Under the pieces are notes generated by a model. The model saw nothing but the letters and a program-made list of their open reading frames with translations. It made no database searches and was not told where the DNA came from. This document shows, in pieces, positions 34,647 to 42,292 of a stretch of DNA of 42,292 bases; the first letter of the stretch is position 1; each line of letters opens with the position of its first letter. This DNA is from Prolixibacteraceae bacterium (GTDB lineage: Bacteria; Bacteroidota; Bacteroidia; Bacteroidales; Prolixibacteraceae), in contig JAOARB010000010.1 in NCBI GenBank assembly GCA_025210775.1, positions 103,502-145,793 of the forward strand. The letters are read 5' to 3'. Position numbers and translations under genes: made by a program.

Positions 34647-35216
34647 TTAATCTTTATTATCAAATATCTTCTTTAATTCATTCCAACGTGGATCAATTTC
34701 CTCTTCCAACTCCTCTTCTTCTTCTTCCGAATCGTCTTCTAAATCATATTGTCCATTCAAACTTTCAATTCTGTCAAGCATCTCTGGATCACACATTGAA
34801 TCGCCATTCTCATCATCTGGATGAATGTGTCTAAATGGTAAAGCCAATGCAGTAAATTCATAGACTAATTGAGCAAATTCTATTTCATAATCATCTGGAT
34901 CAACATAGATAATATCATCATCCATATTGTCTTTCGGGCTTCCAGTTTTCACAAAAAGAGATGCCTCATTCTTAACATCTTGGTTGTACTCTTCTAAACA
35001 CCTATCACATACAACTCGGACCTTCCCTTCTAAGTCAAAAGTTAATGTCATTAAGTTAGTTCTCTTTTCGAAAATTACTTTACACAAAACAGAACCACCT
35101 AAAATATCTCCTTCTTTAAAAAAAGAGAAGAAACGATCATCCAAAAGAAACTCATATTCATGAATTCCTTCTTTCAATCCTGAAAATACGATCTTATATG
35201 TTGATAAATATCTCAA
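34647..35216 (-). CDS. YceD/DUF177 family protein
   Basis: A 189-residue protein of the YceD (DUF177) family, which accompanies rpmF in most bacteria and is tied to 23S rRNA accumulation. It shows 'LEGKVRVVCDRCLEEYNQDV', with the conserved Cys pair, and an acidic C-terminus ('EDDSEEEEEELEEEID'). The frame has only a TTG (35216) before the conserved start 'RYLSTYKIVFSGLKEG'. A stop lies three codons upstream and the next ATG would remove 55 residues. TTG initiation is therefore likely. A promoter lies at 35238-35265. Confidence 0.88.
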   Translation of the reverse strand: MRYLSTYKIVFSGLKEGIHEYEFLLDDRFFSFFKEGDILGGSVLCKVIFEKRTNLMTLTFDLEGKVRVVCDRCLEEYNQDVKNEASLFVKTGSPKDNMDDDIIYVDPDDYEIEFAQLVYEFTALALPFRHIHPDDENGDSMCDPEMLDRIESLNGQYDLEDDSEEEEEELEEEIDPRWNELKKIFDNKD

Positions 35217-35237
35217 ACCAAATTATTAAAAGCAGGG

Positions 35238-35265
35238 CAAAAGTATAAAAAAATGCAGAATCAAA
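35238..35265 (-). promoter_or_regulatory. promoter of the yceD-rpmF operon
   Basis: On the minus strand TTTG (35265-35262), a 16-base spacer, then TACTTTTG (35245-35238). The spacing is slightly short for the consensus. The leader before the TTG start would be under 20 bases. Confidence 0.5.
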
Positions 35266-35405
35266 GAAAAAAAAAACAATACTTTTCTCCTCTTTTTTAG
35301 CTTTTTGTGAAATTATCCATTCTTTTAGATGTTATTATTGACATCTAAAATTTGAATAATGCCCAAAGATACGAATATAAATGAAATACAGAAGGTAAAT
35401 GGAAA

Positions 35406-36545
35406 CTATATCTTTAGACTCACTCTAAATACAGATCCTTGATTTTCAACGCTTTTTATTAGACGTATTCGACCATGATGATACTCCTCTACAATACGAC
35501 GTGCTAAAGATAAACCTAGGCCCCAACCTCGTGGCTTAGTAGAGAAGCCTGTTTTGAAGATTTTGTTCTGCAGTTTAGGTGAGATACCTTTTCCTGTGTC
35601 CGATATCTCAACATAAACGAATCCTTTTTCTTCTCCATAAGTGATATGGATCTCGCCTTCCCCATCCATTGAATCGAGTGCATTCTTGATTAGATTCTCA
35701 AAAACCCAACCTAGCAATATCTTATTCATAGGGATAATCCAAGGGTTCTCTACCTCTGGATGAAAGAACTTAATTTTCTTTGGAGCCCTTGGTTGAAAAT
35801 AGGATATACGATCATTCATTAATGTCACTAATGAATATTCTTCCATGGTAGGAAGTGAACCGATCATGGAGAATCTCTCTGCAATGTATGAAAGGTGCTT
35901 TACATCTTTTCGCATCTCTCCAACCATCATAGGATCTTCCATCTCTAATTCTAATAGATCTAACCACGCTTGTAGAGCACTTATAGGTGTTCCTAGTTGA
36001 TGGGCTGTCTCTTTAGCCAATCCAACCCACAATAGGTTCTTTTCCATGGCGTTCTGTCGACGATAGAACCACCATAAAAATAGGAATAGAAAACCTACCA
36101 GTATAATCTGTACATAGGGAAAGAAACGTAGGCGTTTGAGCCATATAGAATCGTCATAATAGATATAATTCTTTTTGTCTCCTGTTAATTTTATCTCGAT
36201 GGGTGCATAATGCAATTTCATCTGCTCTAATGGAGCTTCCAATTTAGATAAGGGCTCTCCATCTTTAATTACATTCCTAGAAGTCACGACCTTTCCCATC
36301 TCATCGAGTACAATTAGTGGGATAGATTCATTATTCTGAATTATATCTATTATAAACGAGTAGTTGTTGTCAAAAGAGAAAGAGGTATTCGATAAAAGAC
36401 GTGTCGCCCCTGCTATATTCAGAACTTTCTGGTGCTCTTCTTTTTTTAGTTTCTCAACTAATACTTGAGTAAACCATAGAGTCCCAAAACCAGTTGTTAA
36501 AGACAATAACAATATAAGCAAGTTAAACAATCGTCTATTTCTCAT
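35406..36545 (-). CDS. sensor histidine kinase (orphan)
   Basis: A protein of about 379 residues. Helix 1 is at residues 7-28, an extracytoplasmic domain of about 110 residues follows, and helix 2 is near 143-162. The H-box is 'AKETAHQLGTPISALQAW' with His near 182. The kinase domain has the N-box 'ENLIKNALDSM', 'DTGKGISP' and 'GWGLGLSLARRIVEEYHHG'. There is no response regulator next to it. It starts 9 bases after the dxs stop, so both share a transcript. ATG at 36545 is used instead of an in-frame TTG at 36551. Signal and partner are unknown. Confidence 0.88.
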   Translation of the reverse strand: MRNRRLFNLLILLLSLTTGFGTLWFTQVLVEKLKKEEHQKVLNIAGATRLLSNTSFSFDNNYSFIIDIIQNNESIPLIVLDEMGKVVTSRNVIKDGEPLSKLEAPLEQMKLHYAPIEIKLTGDKKNYIYYDDSIWLKRLRFFPYVQIILVGFLFLFLWWFYRRQNAMEKNLLWVGLAKETAHQLGTPISALQAWLDLLELEMEDPMMVGEMRKDVKHLSYIAERFSMIGSLPTMEEYSLVTLMNDRISYFQPRAPKKIKFFHPEVENPWIIPMNKILLGWVFENLIKNALDSMDGEGEIHITYGEEKGFVYVEISDTGKGISPKLQNKIFKTGFSTKPRGWGLGLSLARRIVEEYHHGRIRLIKSVENQGSVFRVSLKI

Positions 36546-36554
36546 TATCAAACA

Positions 36555-38468
36555 CTATTTCTTTAATATTTCTTCTATTTTATGAACAATACCATCTGTG
36601 TCAAAACCTGCTAGTTTATAGAGATCTGGTTGCGTTCCATGTTCTATAAACTTATCTGGTACTCCCAAACGATGTATTCTTCCTGTGAAGTCAAGATCTG
36701 ATAACTCCTCCCATATGGCAGTACCAAAACCACCTTTAATGACACCGTCTTCAACAGTAATCACATCGGTATAACCCGCCTCTACTACTTCCTTAAGAAT
36801 ATCTATATCTAATGGCTTTACATATCGCATATCGTAATGAGATATCTCAATCCCATGACGTGATTGGATCTTATCTAGTGCTTCTGTGACAAAATTACCA
36901 GGATGCCCAATGGATAAAACAACAACCTTTGAATTATCACCATTACGCAATTGTCTACCAACACCTGGTTTAACTTTAGTCATCTTATTTTGCCACTCGA
37001 CTTTTACTCCTTTGCCTCGTGGATAACGGATGCTTACAGGACCATAACCTGCATCTTGATAAGTATACATCATATCCCTTAATTCCCACTCATCCATTGG
37101 AGCTGCAACGGTCATATTAGGTATGATTCTTAAACAAGCTAAATCAAAGACACCATGATGTGTGGCTCCATCTGCTCCTACAAATCCCCCTCTATCCCAA
37201 AAGAAGGTTACATCTAGATTCTGTAAAGCGACGTCATGGATAATCTGATCGTAAGCTCTTTGCATGAAAGAGGAGTAAATATTACAGAATGGCATGTGTC
37301 CTTCACAAGCAAGACCTGCTGCAAATGTTACGGCATGTTGCTCTGCGATACCAACATCGAAACTCCTTTCTGGGAATTCCTTCATCATCTTATTTAATGA
37401 ACATCCTGTAGGCATGGCTGGAGTAATTCCAACAATCTTCTCATTGTCTTTTGCTAACTCTACAATGGTTTCACCAAAAACATCCTGATATTTAATCGGC
37501 TCTTTTTGATTCTCTATATTCGGATTCTTTATAACAACCCCTGTTTCTGTGTCAAACTTACCCGGTGCTGCATGCCAACGTGTTTGGTCTTCTTCTGCTG
37601 GCTTGAATCCTTTTCCTTTTTTTGTTATTACATGAAGTAGTTTCGGGCCTTTTATCTTCTTTAAATCCTTTAATATTCGAACCATATTCTCCGTATCATG
37701 ACCGTCAATTGGTCCAAAATACCTGAAATTAAGTCCCTCAAAAAGATTGCTATTTTTTAATAACATGGATTTAAGTCCCGACTGTGTCTGGTGAACAATT
37801 TTTCTTGCTTTCGGACCAAGACTATTCATCGATCCTAGCAGGTTCCAAACATCATTACGCAATTTATTATAGGCTGACGAAGTACTCATATTAACTAAGT
37901 ACTGACTAAGTCCTCCTACATTAGGATCGATGGCCATATGGTTGTCGTTCAATACAACCAATATGTCTGACTTTGTGATCGCTGCATTATTTAGTCCTTC
38001 AAAGGCCATCCCTCCAGTCATAGAACCATCTCCAATGACTGCTACAACTTTTCGATCTTCTTTATCTAATGAGTTGGCTACAGACATACCTAAACCAGCT
38101 GAAATAGAAGTAGAAGAGTGACCAACACCAAAAGAATCGTATTCGCTTTCACTTCTATTTGGGAAACCACTAAGTCCCCCAAATTTACGATTCGTATGAA
38201 ATTGATCTCGTCTTCCTGTTAGTATTTTATGGCCGTAAGCCTGATGTCCTACATCCCAGATCAAACGATCTTTTGGGGTATTGTACACATAGTGTAATGC
38301 AACAGTTAACTCCACAACACCTAGGTTTGCACCTAGATGACCCGGATTCTCTGCATTTGCCTTAAGAATAAATTCTCGTAGTTCTTTACAGACCTCTCCC
38401 AGATCTTCCATATCTAACTTACGTAGATCTTCAGGGCTATCGATCTTATATAATATATCTCTCTCCAA
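36555..38468 (-). CDS. dxs: 1-deoxy-D-xylulose-5-phosphate synthase
   Basis: A 637-residue thiamine-diphosphate enzyme that joins pyruvate and glyceraldehyde 3-phosphate in the first step of the MEP isoprenoid route. It shows 'WDVGHQAYGHKILTGRRDQF', the thiamine site 'AVIGDGSMTGGMAFEGLNNA', the catalytic 'DVGIAEQHAVTFAAG' and 'DRGGFVGADGATHHG'. No ATG or GTG precedes the conserved 'DILYKIDSPEDLRKL'. The frame is open back to a stop at 38493-38495, with TTG at 38468 the only usual start codon, so TTG initiation is inferred. The histidine kinase follows. Its product supplies the prenyl synthase and UppP lipid carriers encoded elsewhere in the window. Confidence 0.95.
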   Translation of the reverse strand: MERDILYKIDSPEDLRKLDMEDLGEVCKELREFILKANAENPGHLGANLGVVELTVALHYVYNTPKDRLIWDVGHQAYGHKILTGRRDQFHTNRKFGGLSGFPNRSESEYDSFGVGHSSTSISAGLGMSVANSLDKEDRKVVAVIGDGSMTGGMAFEGLNNAAITKSDILVVLNDNHMAIDPNVGGLSQYLVNMSTSSAYNKLRNDVWNLLGSMNSLGPKARKIVHQTQSGLKSMLLKNSNLFEGLNFRYFGPIDGHDTENMVRILKDLKKIKGPKLLHVITKKGKGFKPAEEDQTRWHAAPGKFDTETGVVIKNPNIENQKEPIKYQDVFGETIVELAKDNEKIVGITPAMPTGCSLNKMMKEFPERSFDVGIAEQHAVTFAAGLACEGHMPFCNIYSSFMQRAYDQIIHDVALQNLDVTFFWDRGGFVGADGATHHGVFDLACLRIIPNMTVAAPMDEWELRDMMYTYQDAGYGPVSIRYPRGKGVKVEWQNKMTKVKPGVGRQLRNGDNSKVVVLSIGHPGNFVTEALDKIQSRHGIEISHYDMRYVKPLDIDILKEVVEAGYTDVITVEDGVIKGGFGTAIWEELSDLDFTGRIHRLGVPDKFIEHGTQPDLYKLAGFDTDGIVHKIEEILKK

Positions 38469-38532
38469 TTTCGTATCTAATTTATCAGAAAACTATTGGA
38501 AGATTACTCAATATACACAACCTTCCACTTGT

Positions 38533-38554
38533 GGTAATTTATTCATAAATTACC
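38533..38554. repeat. inverted repeat at the expected dxs transcription start
   Basis: GGTAATTTA / TAAATTACC is a perfect 9-bp stem with the 4-base loop TTCA. Its right edge is next to the -7 element at 38558-38565, so it would lie at the very 5' end of the dxs mRNA or form an operator over the start site. Confidence 0.6.
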
Positions 38555-38557
38555 ATA

Positions 38558-38589
38558 CAAAACTAATCTATTTTAATCATTTCTCTCAA
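38558..38589 (-). promoter_or_regulatory. putative promoter of dxs-histidine kinase
   Basis: On the minus strand TTG (38589-38587), a 21-base spacer, then TAGTTTTG (38565-38558). The spacing is at the long end of the accepted range. Confidence 0.45.
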
Positions 38590-38724
38590 TTACTTCTAGG
38601 ATTCTATTCTTGCTCTCTCTCTTTAACCCTCTGAAATACACTGAAAATATATAAAATTTAATCTAAAATATACATTATGATCGTATTTATACCGATTTCA
38701 ATCTAATTTGTTTGGACAATAATA

Positions 38725-38732
38725 TAAATTTG
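38725..38732 (+). promoter_or_regulatory. putative -7 element (TAAATTTG) for the OmpA-family gene
   Basis: TAAATTTG fits TAnnTTTG, 28 bases before the ATG at 38760. The nearest TTG upstream (38708-38710) gives only a 14-base spacer. AAAGGGG at 38749-38755 may act as a ribosome site. Confidence 0.4.
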
Positions 38733-38759
38733 CAACAAACATAATTAAAGGGGTATCTT

Positions 38760-39728
38760 ATGAAATTCATTTTGAAGAAATTTATCTACAGCCTAAGTTT
38801 TTTAATACTAATGTCTTCTTGCTATTCTAAGAAGGTCTATAATGACCTACAATCTAAGTATGACAAAGAAGTCGAGGATAATAAAACGAATACACGTAAA
38901 CTTCAAGACAAAGAAGTTGCTATTGCAGAACTTAAGTTTAATCAAGACGAAGACGCAAAAAAGATTAAGAAATTATCGAAAGATACAACTAGACTTTATT
39001 GGGAAAACCGTAATCTGTCTCTTGAGAATGAATCTAATCAAAAGCGTATTGAGCAATATCGTGCACAAATAAAGGAGATTCAAACAGGTACGAATTCTCA
39101 AATTGACCAATACCTTAATCAATTCGAACATCTTAATAAAACTTTGGAAACAAAAGAGAGAGCGATCAGAATTGAAAAGTTGAAAGTCGAACAAAAAGGT
39201 AATGAGGTGGTACGTATGAGACAACTTATTGCTAAACAGAAAGACATTCAAAGTAATATTAAGATCCAACTTGCAGATGCACTGCTTGGTTATATTGACA
39301 ATGGAATCACTATTAAGAACCAACAAGGACGTGTTTTCGTCTCTTTTGAAGAAAAACTTCTATTCAAAATAGGTGAATATACTATCGATAGTACGGGAAC
39401 AGATGCAATCAAAAAACTAACTGAGGTTCTTGCAAAGAATAAAGATATCCAAATTATCGTTGAAGGTCATACCGATGATATGACAATCAAAAAGGATAGC
39501 AAGTATAAAGATAACTGGGATCTAAGTGTTCTAAGGTCAACATCTGTGGTTCGTGAGATATTGAAGAATAATAATATCGACCCTAAGCGTGTTACTGCTG
39601 CTGGAAGAAGTAAATTCTTCCCAATCGAAAATGAGAAAACACCTGAAGCTCGTCAAAGAAACAGAAGGACTGAAATTATTCTAGCTCCAAATCTTGAGAA
39701 ACTATTCGAAATCATTGATGATAAATAA
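38760..39728 (+). CDS. OmpA-family lipoprotein with coiled coil
   Basis: A 322-residue protein. The signal ends with 'LILMSSC', giving a lipidated Cys near residue 21. Residues about 30-175 are a long charged, heptad-like coiled coil ('LQSKYDKEVEDNKTNTRKLQ', 'KTLETKERAIRIEKLKVEQK'). The C-terminal 120 or so are an OmpA peptidoglycan-binding domain: 'FKIGEYTIDSTGTDAIKKL', 'IIVEGHTDD', 'NWDLSVLRSTSVV' and 'GRSKFFPIENEKTPEARQRN', with the diaminopimelate-binding Asp and Arg. It should tether the outer membrane to peptidoglycan across a spacer. It is a single-gene unit with its own terminator. Confidence 0.88.
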   Translation: MKFILKKFIYSLSFLILMSSCYSKKVYNDLQSKYDKEVEDNKTNTRKLQDKEVAIAELKFNQDEDAKKIKKLSKDTTRLYWENRNLSLENESNQKRIEQYRAQIKEIQTGTNSQIDQYLNQFEHLNKTLETKERAIRIEKLKVEQKGNEVVRMRQLIAKQKDIQSNIKIQLADALLGYIDNGITIKNQQGRVFVSFEEKLLFKIGEYTIDSTGTDAIKKLTEVLAKNKDIQIIVEGHTDDMTIKKDSKYKDNWDLSVLRSTSVVREILKNNNIDPKRVTAAGRSKFFPIENEKTPEARQRNRRTEIILAPNLEKLFEIIDDK

Positions 39729-39731
39729 AAT

Positions 39732-39771
39732 AAATAAGGATATCTTACTGATTAAGATATCCTTATTTTTT
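39732..39771. terminator. terminator between the OmpA-family and PHP genes
   Basis: The perfect 16-bp stem AAATAAGGATATCTTA / TAAGATATCCTTATTT closes a 5-base loop. It is followed by T residues on the plus strand and lies 14 bases before the PHP gene stop, so it can serve both converging genes. Confidence 0.82.
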
Positions 39772-39784
39772 ATCTTGACGTTGT

Positions 39785-40579
39785 CTATTTACTCATAAAT
39801 GTGTCTATCGATATTGGGGCCTTACCTCCATAACGATAAATATTTTTTAGCCCTAACTTCTTTAACCTCTCCTTGGCCATTGCATAATTACGCAATAAAT
39901 GATCTTGGGTATGTGTATCCGATCCTATTGTAAATTTGACTCCTTCTTTTATTAATATTGATGTAATCTCATCACTTGGGAAAAAGTCCTTACAAGGCCT
40001 ACTATAACCACTTGTATTATACTCTACCATAATATCTTTATCTACCAATAGACGTGCAATCTTATAATACAGTTCACTAAGATCCTTACTTGAAACATAG
40101 TTATATTTCTTTATTAGATCCAAATGAGACATCGTGGTAAACATTCCTGAATTAATGGCTTTGATTAATGTATCATAATACTTCTCATACAAAGTGTCGA
40201 TACTGTATTTCTCATAGATAGGATGCTTTGGATCACTATCAAAATTATCTCCATCAACAAAATGTATAGATCCCATTAAATAATCAAATGGGTATTTTGA
40301 TAATATCACTTTGGTCTCTTCTTCTTTCTCTGGATAATAATCAACCTCAAGACCTAATAATATTGAGATTCGATCTTTGAACTCTTCCTTTAAAGATAAT
40401 ACTTCTTCTACTAATGCTGGTAAAGCTTCTTCTGAAGCAGTCCAGTCGTTAGGATAGATCCCGTAATGATCGGTAAAACCTATCTCTGAAACACCTTGGT
40501 CTATTGCCAAATTAACAATATCTCTATGACTACAATTCCCATCAGAATATTTTGTATGTATGTGATAGTCTATAATCAT
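39785..40579 (-). CDS. PHP-domain phosphoesterase (histidinol-phosphatase-like)
   Basis: A 264-residue protein with the PHP metal sites: 'DYHIHTKYSDG' (His6, His8), 'GFTDHYG', 'GLEVDYYPE', 'GSIHFVDGDNFD', 'MSHLDLIKKY' and 'TIGSDTHTQDH'. The length and order fit HisK/HisJ-type histidinol phosphatases, which release phosphate from histidinol phosphate, but no histidine genes are nearby and other phosphoesters are possible. Its ATG overlaps the stop of the upstream GH32-like gene by four bases (ATGA), so translation of the two is probably coupled. That pairing argues for a role outside histidine synthesis, by inference. Confidence 0.85.
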   Translation of the reverse strand: MIIDYHIHTKYSDGNCSHRDIVNLAIDQGVSEIGFTDHYGIYPNDWTASEEALPALVEEVLSLKEEFKDRISILLGLEVDYYPEKEEETKVILSKYPFDYLMGSIHFVDGDNFDSDPKHPIYEKYSIDTLYEKYYDTLIKAINSGMFTTMSHLDLIKKYNYVSSKDLSELYYKIARLLVDKDIMVEYNTSGYSRPCKDFFPSDEITSILIKEGVKFTIGSDTHTQDHLLRNYAMAKERLKKLGLKNIYRYGGKAPISIDTFMSK

Positions 40580-41925
40580 TTCTTCTTCTCTTTTATTAGT
40601 AAAGGTGTTACTGAAATCGTCTTTACATATAATTCTCCACCTTGATTAAATAATATCAGTTTAGATGCTTTATTCATATACTCTAAGGCAATACTCATCA
40701 CTTTCGTTCCATGATCGTAGTAGAAGTCAAGAAAACCATTATCTATAACAGCCATAACATGGGAAGACTCCTTTTTTGGCTTTACGGCCATCTCTCCTCC
40801 TGTACATTGATAGATATTTTGCTTTTTATAATACCTTAACTCATAACCTTCATGCTTAGAACCAACTTTAAATACAAAACCATAAGAACTGACATTGTCA
40901 TATTCTAACTCTCCTTCTAAAATATAAGCACTGCCAAACTTACCACCTAAAAGGTTCTTTCCTAAACCAGGAATAAGCTTCTTATCTTTTTTCTCTAATG
41001 CTTTCCCCTCTGAAATTCCATCTAAAAAAGGAGTGAAAACTAATTTATCAGAGACCAACTTTATCTCTTTTGCCGAAGTCAATCTTATAGATGAATCACT
41101 TCCTTTATAGTTGTCACTGTGGATACCTCCACAAATAATCGTCTTCCCATCTTTATTTAAACATAGTGTCTGGGTATATCCTCCACCATAATCTAACCTC
41201 TTATATTCTATATTTTTCTCGTCAATGGCCTTACTTAAATCAATATTTGAATACCTATCTCTAACAAACAATATCTCTTCATCTGTTTCAGAGACTCTAG
41301 ATATAAATTCTGGTCTACATGAACTTCCTGTTAAAGTAAACTCATGCTTCCATTCATTTAGATCCTTTGAGACGAATACTTCTAGTTTCGATTGCTTTGT
41401 ATCTGTTAATAATAATATCCACTTAGACACTTTATTACTCCACTTTAAATGCGGATATTGAATATTTGCTAAGTCGGTGTCTGGAATATTAAATTTTATA
41501 TCCGTTTGCTCCCACTTATTAGCAACCAAACGTTTTAATCCTATCTCATTATTATGAATATTCAATAAATATGACTCTTGCTCTTTTCCAATCTTACCTG
41601 CTAAATCATTAAAAACACCCCAAGTTATTTTTCCACTAACGGAAAATGGTGAATCATCTAACTTTTGTGTTTCCCATTTCATCATATCACTTGAAACAGC
41701 ATGACTCATAACACAAGCTTTATCTCCCTTCTCAGATAACTCTTCGGTATAAAACAAATGGTATTCATTATTGAAATATATAAGACCAGTGTATTCAATT
41801 ACCTTATTAGGATTATTGAAATGAAATAGACTCTTAGATAAATCATCTGGTGTTTTAGCTTTTGTAAGACCTCCTGTTATTGCCATATACAAGAAAAGAG
41901 AAAAAAAAAGAACTACACGATTCAT
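40576..41925 (-). CDS. GH32-like exported protein, probably without catalytic activity
   Basis: A 449-residue protein with a signal peptide (residues 1-23). The fold reads as glycoside hydrolase family 32 (levanase/invertase). 'FHF...GLIYFNNEYHLFY' and 'MSHAVSSDMMKWE' match blade 1, 'KWILLLTD..LEVFVSKDLNEWKHE' matches blade 3, and the C-terminal 130 or so residues match the GH32 beta-sandwich. The catalytic motifs are changed. W-M-N-D-P-N-G reads K-V-I-E-Y-T-G (Glu44 in place of the nucleophile Asp), R-D-P reads Q-Y-P (Tyr157), and E-C reads S-C (Ser202). A carbohydrate-binding or sensing role is inferred. It overlaps the PHP gene by four bases. Confidence 0.75.
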   Translation of the reverse strand: MNRVVLFFSLFLYMAITGGLTKAKTPDDLSKSLFHFNNPNKVIEYTGLIYFNNEYHLFYTEELSEKGDKACVMSHAVSSDMMKWETQKLDDSPFSVSGKITWGVFNDLAGKIGKEQESYLLNIHNNEIGLKRLVANKWEQTDIKFNIPDTDLANIQYPHLKWSNKVSKWILLLTDTKQSKLEVFVSKDLNEWKHEFTLTGSSCRPEFISRVSETDEEILFVRDRYSNIDLSKAIDEKNIEYKRLDYGGGYTQTLCLNKDGKTIICGGIHSDNYKGSDSSIRLTSAKEIKLVSDKLVFTPFLDGISEGKALEKKDKKLIPGLGKNLLGGKFGSAYILEGELEYDNVSSYGFVFKVGSKHEGYELRYYKKQNIYQCTGGEMAVKPKKESSHVMAVIDNGFLDFYYDHGTKVMSIALEYMNKASKLILFNQGGELYVKTISVTPLLIKEKKK

Positions 41926-42060
41926 ATTAATTTACATTTAATGATGATATAATTATTACTTTAAAGTAACAAAGAATTATTCATTTACCAATAACGCATT
42001 TTTGTAAAAGAGATTAATACTGAAAAACATATCATCATATATATCAAACTATAACTTCTC

Positions 42061-42115
42061 ACCTTAATCTGTTCCCAAAGGGCAATAGTTGCGGGAAGAG
42101 GTTCCTCTTCCCAAC
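42061..42115. repeat. double-hairpin element sharing 15 bases with the 5S gene
   Basis: On the plus strand TCTGTTCCCAAAGGG (42068-42082) has the small stem CCC/GGG. It is followed, after TTGC, by the stem GGGAAGAG / CTCTTCCC around GTTC (42093-42112). The 15 bases are identical to the last 15 bases of the window (42278-42292), which lie inside the 5S gene. It could be a fragment of a 5S gene or an unrelated repeat. Confidence 0.5.
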
Positions 42116-42177
42116 ATTCAAGAATAAGTATAGTGCATCAGTATCTCCAGTTATATTTCAGAAAAGTATAGACATAA

Positions 42178-42209
42178 AAAAAGGTTCAACTCTTTCGAAT
42201 TGAACCTTT
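42178..42209 (-). terminator. terminator of the rRNA operon
   Basis: AAAGGTTCAA / TTGAACCTTT is a perfect 10-bp stem, and seven T residues follow on the minus strand. It lies directly after the 5S rRNA 3' end. Confidence 0.82.
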
Positions 42210-42213
42210 ACTA

Positions 42214-42292
42214 AAACGGCGGCGACCTACTCTCCCACATCTCTGCAGTACCATCGGCGCTATAGGGCTTAACTTACTCTGTTCCCAAAGGG
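42214..42292 (-). rRNA. rrf: 5S ribosomal RNA, 3' part
   Basis: On the minus strand the sequence contains GTTAAGCCC, AGCGCCGATGGTACTGC, GTGGGAGAGTAGGTCGCCGC and CG-rich 3' bases, the conserved 3' two thirds of a bacterial 5S rRNA. The 5' part lies beyond the window, so the 16S-23S genes of this operon are expected to the right. The last 8 bases (CCAAAGGG on the plus strand) replace the usual GGAATGGG-like loop C sequence and recur at 42075-42082. Confidence 0.88.

Overview
The window reads as a chromosomal segment of a Bacteroidota bacterium, probably class Bacteroidia. The evidence is the family content (DUF3098, DUF4834, DUF5723, bactofilin, YceD-L32, a type IX secretion sorting domain) and promoters of the Bacteroidota pattern (TTG, about 17-21 bases, TAnnTTTG) in front of several genes. 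The DNA is AT-rich with mostly ATG starts. The order or genus cannot be fixed from the sequence; a marine Marinilabiliales-type organism is a guess. No phage, insertion sequence, CRISPR array or tRNA gene was seen.

Layout. 1-900: the 3' end of a CDP-glycerol glycerophosphotransferase-like gene, then a cluster of four small hairpin repeats. 901-8879: a polysaccharide flippase (minus), diverging from a six-gene plus-strand run: YfhO-type membrane protein, ftsX, DUF3098, uppP, truB, queA. These tie envelope synthesis (undecaprenyl phosphate recycling, division permease) to tRNA modification. 8985-11515: a small lipoprotein, glycyl-tRNA synthetase and DUF4834. 11620-19011: a minus-strand operon of four exported or envelope proteins (type IX secreted endonuclease/phosphatase-fold protein, large anchored protein with a propeller-like C-terminus, lipoprotein, DUF5723 outer-membrane protein), with a clear promoter in front. 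19177-21284: a helical-repeat protein with an OB-like tail, and a small exported beta-rich protein. 21285-22068: a long non-coding stretch with a large imperfect hairpin.

22069-28472: ribB under an FMN riboswitch, a U32 peptidase (TrhP/YegQ-like), a small outer-membrane beta-barrel, a ComB-like phosphatase with a MalY/PatB-like C-S lyase, and a polyprenyl diphosphate synthase. The last is co-directional with an RND/MMPL transporter (28487-30898). 30899-31982: a kilobase without genes, carrying 11-bp iterated repeats in direct and inverted orientation. 31983-38468: a Na/phosphate cotransporter, bactofilin, yceD-rpmF, and dxs with an orphan sensor histidine kinase. 38760-42292: an OmpA-family lipoprotein, a GH32-like protein that appears to have lost all three catalytic residues and is translationally coupled to a PHP phosphoesterase, and the 3' part of a 5S rRNA gene. 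That gene closes an rRNA operon lying beyond the right edge.

Most genes are ordinary core or lineage genes. The strongest candidates for something undescribed are the GH32 pseudoenzyme-PHP pair, the four-gene envelope operon, the 11-bp iteron region, and the compensated REP-like hairpins. All family assignments come from reading motifs, not from a database search.
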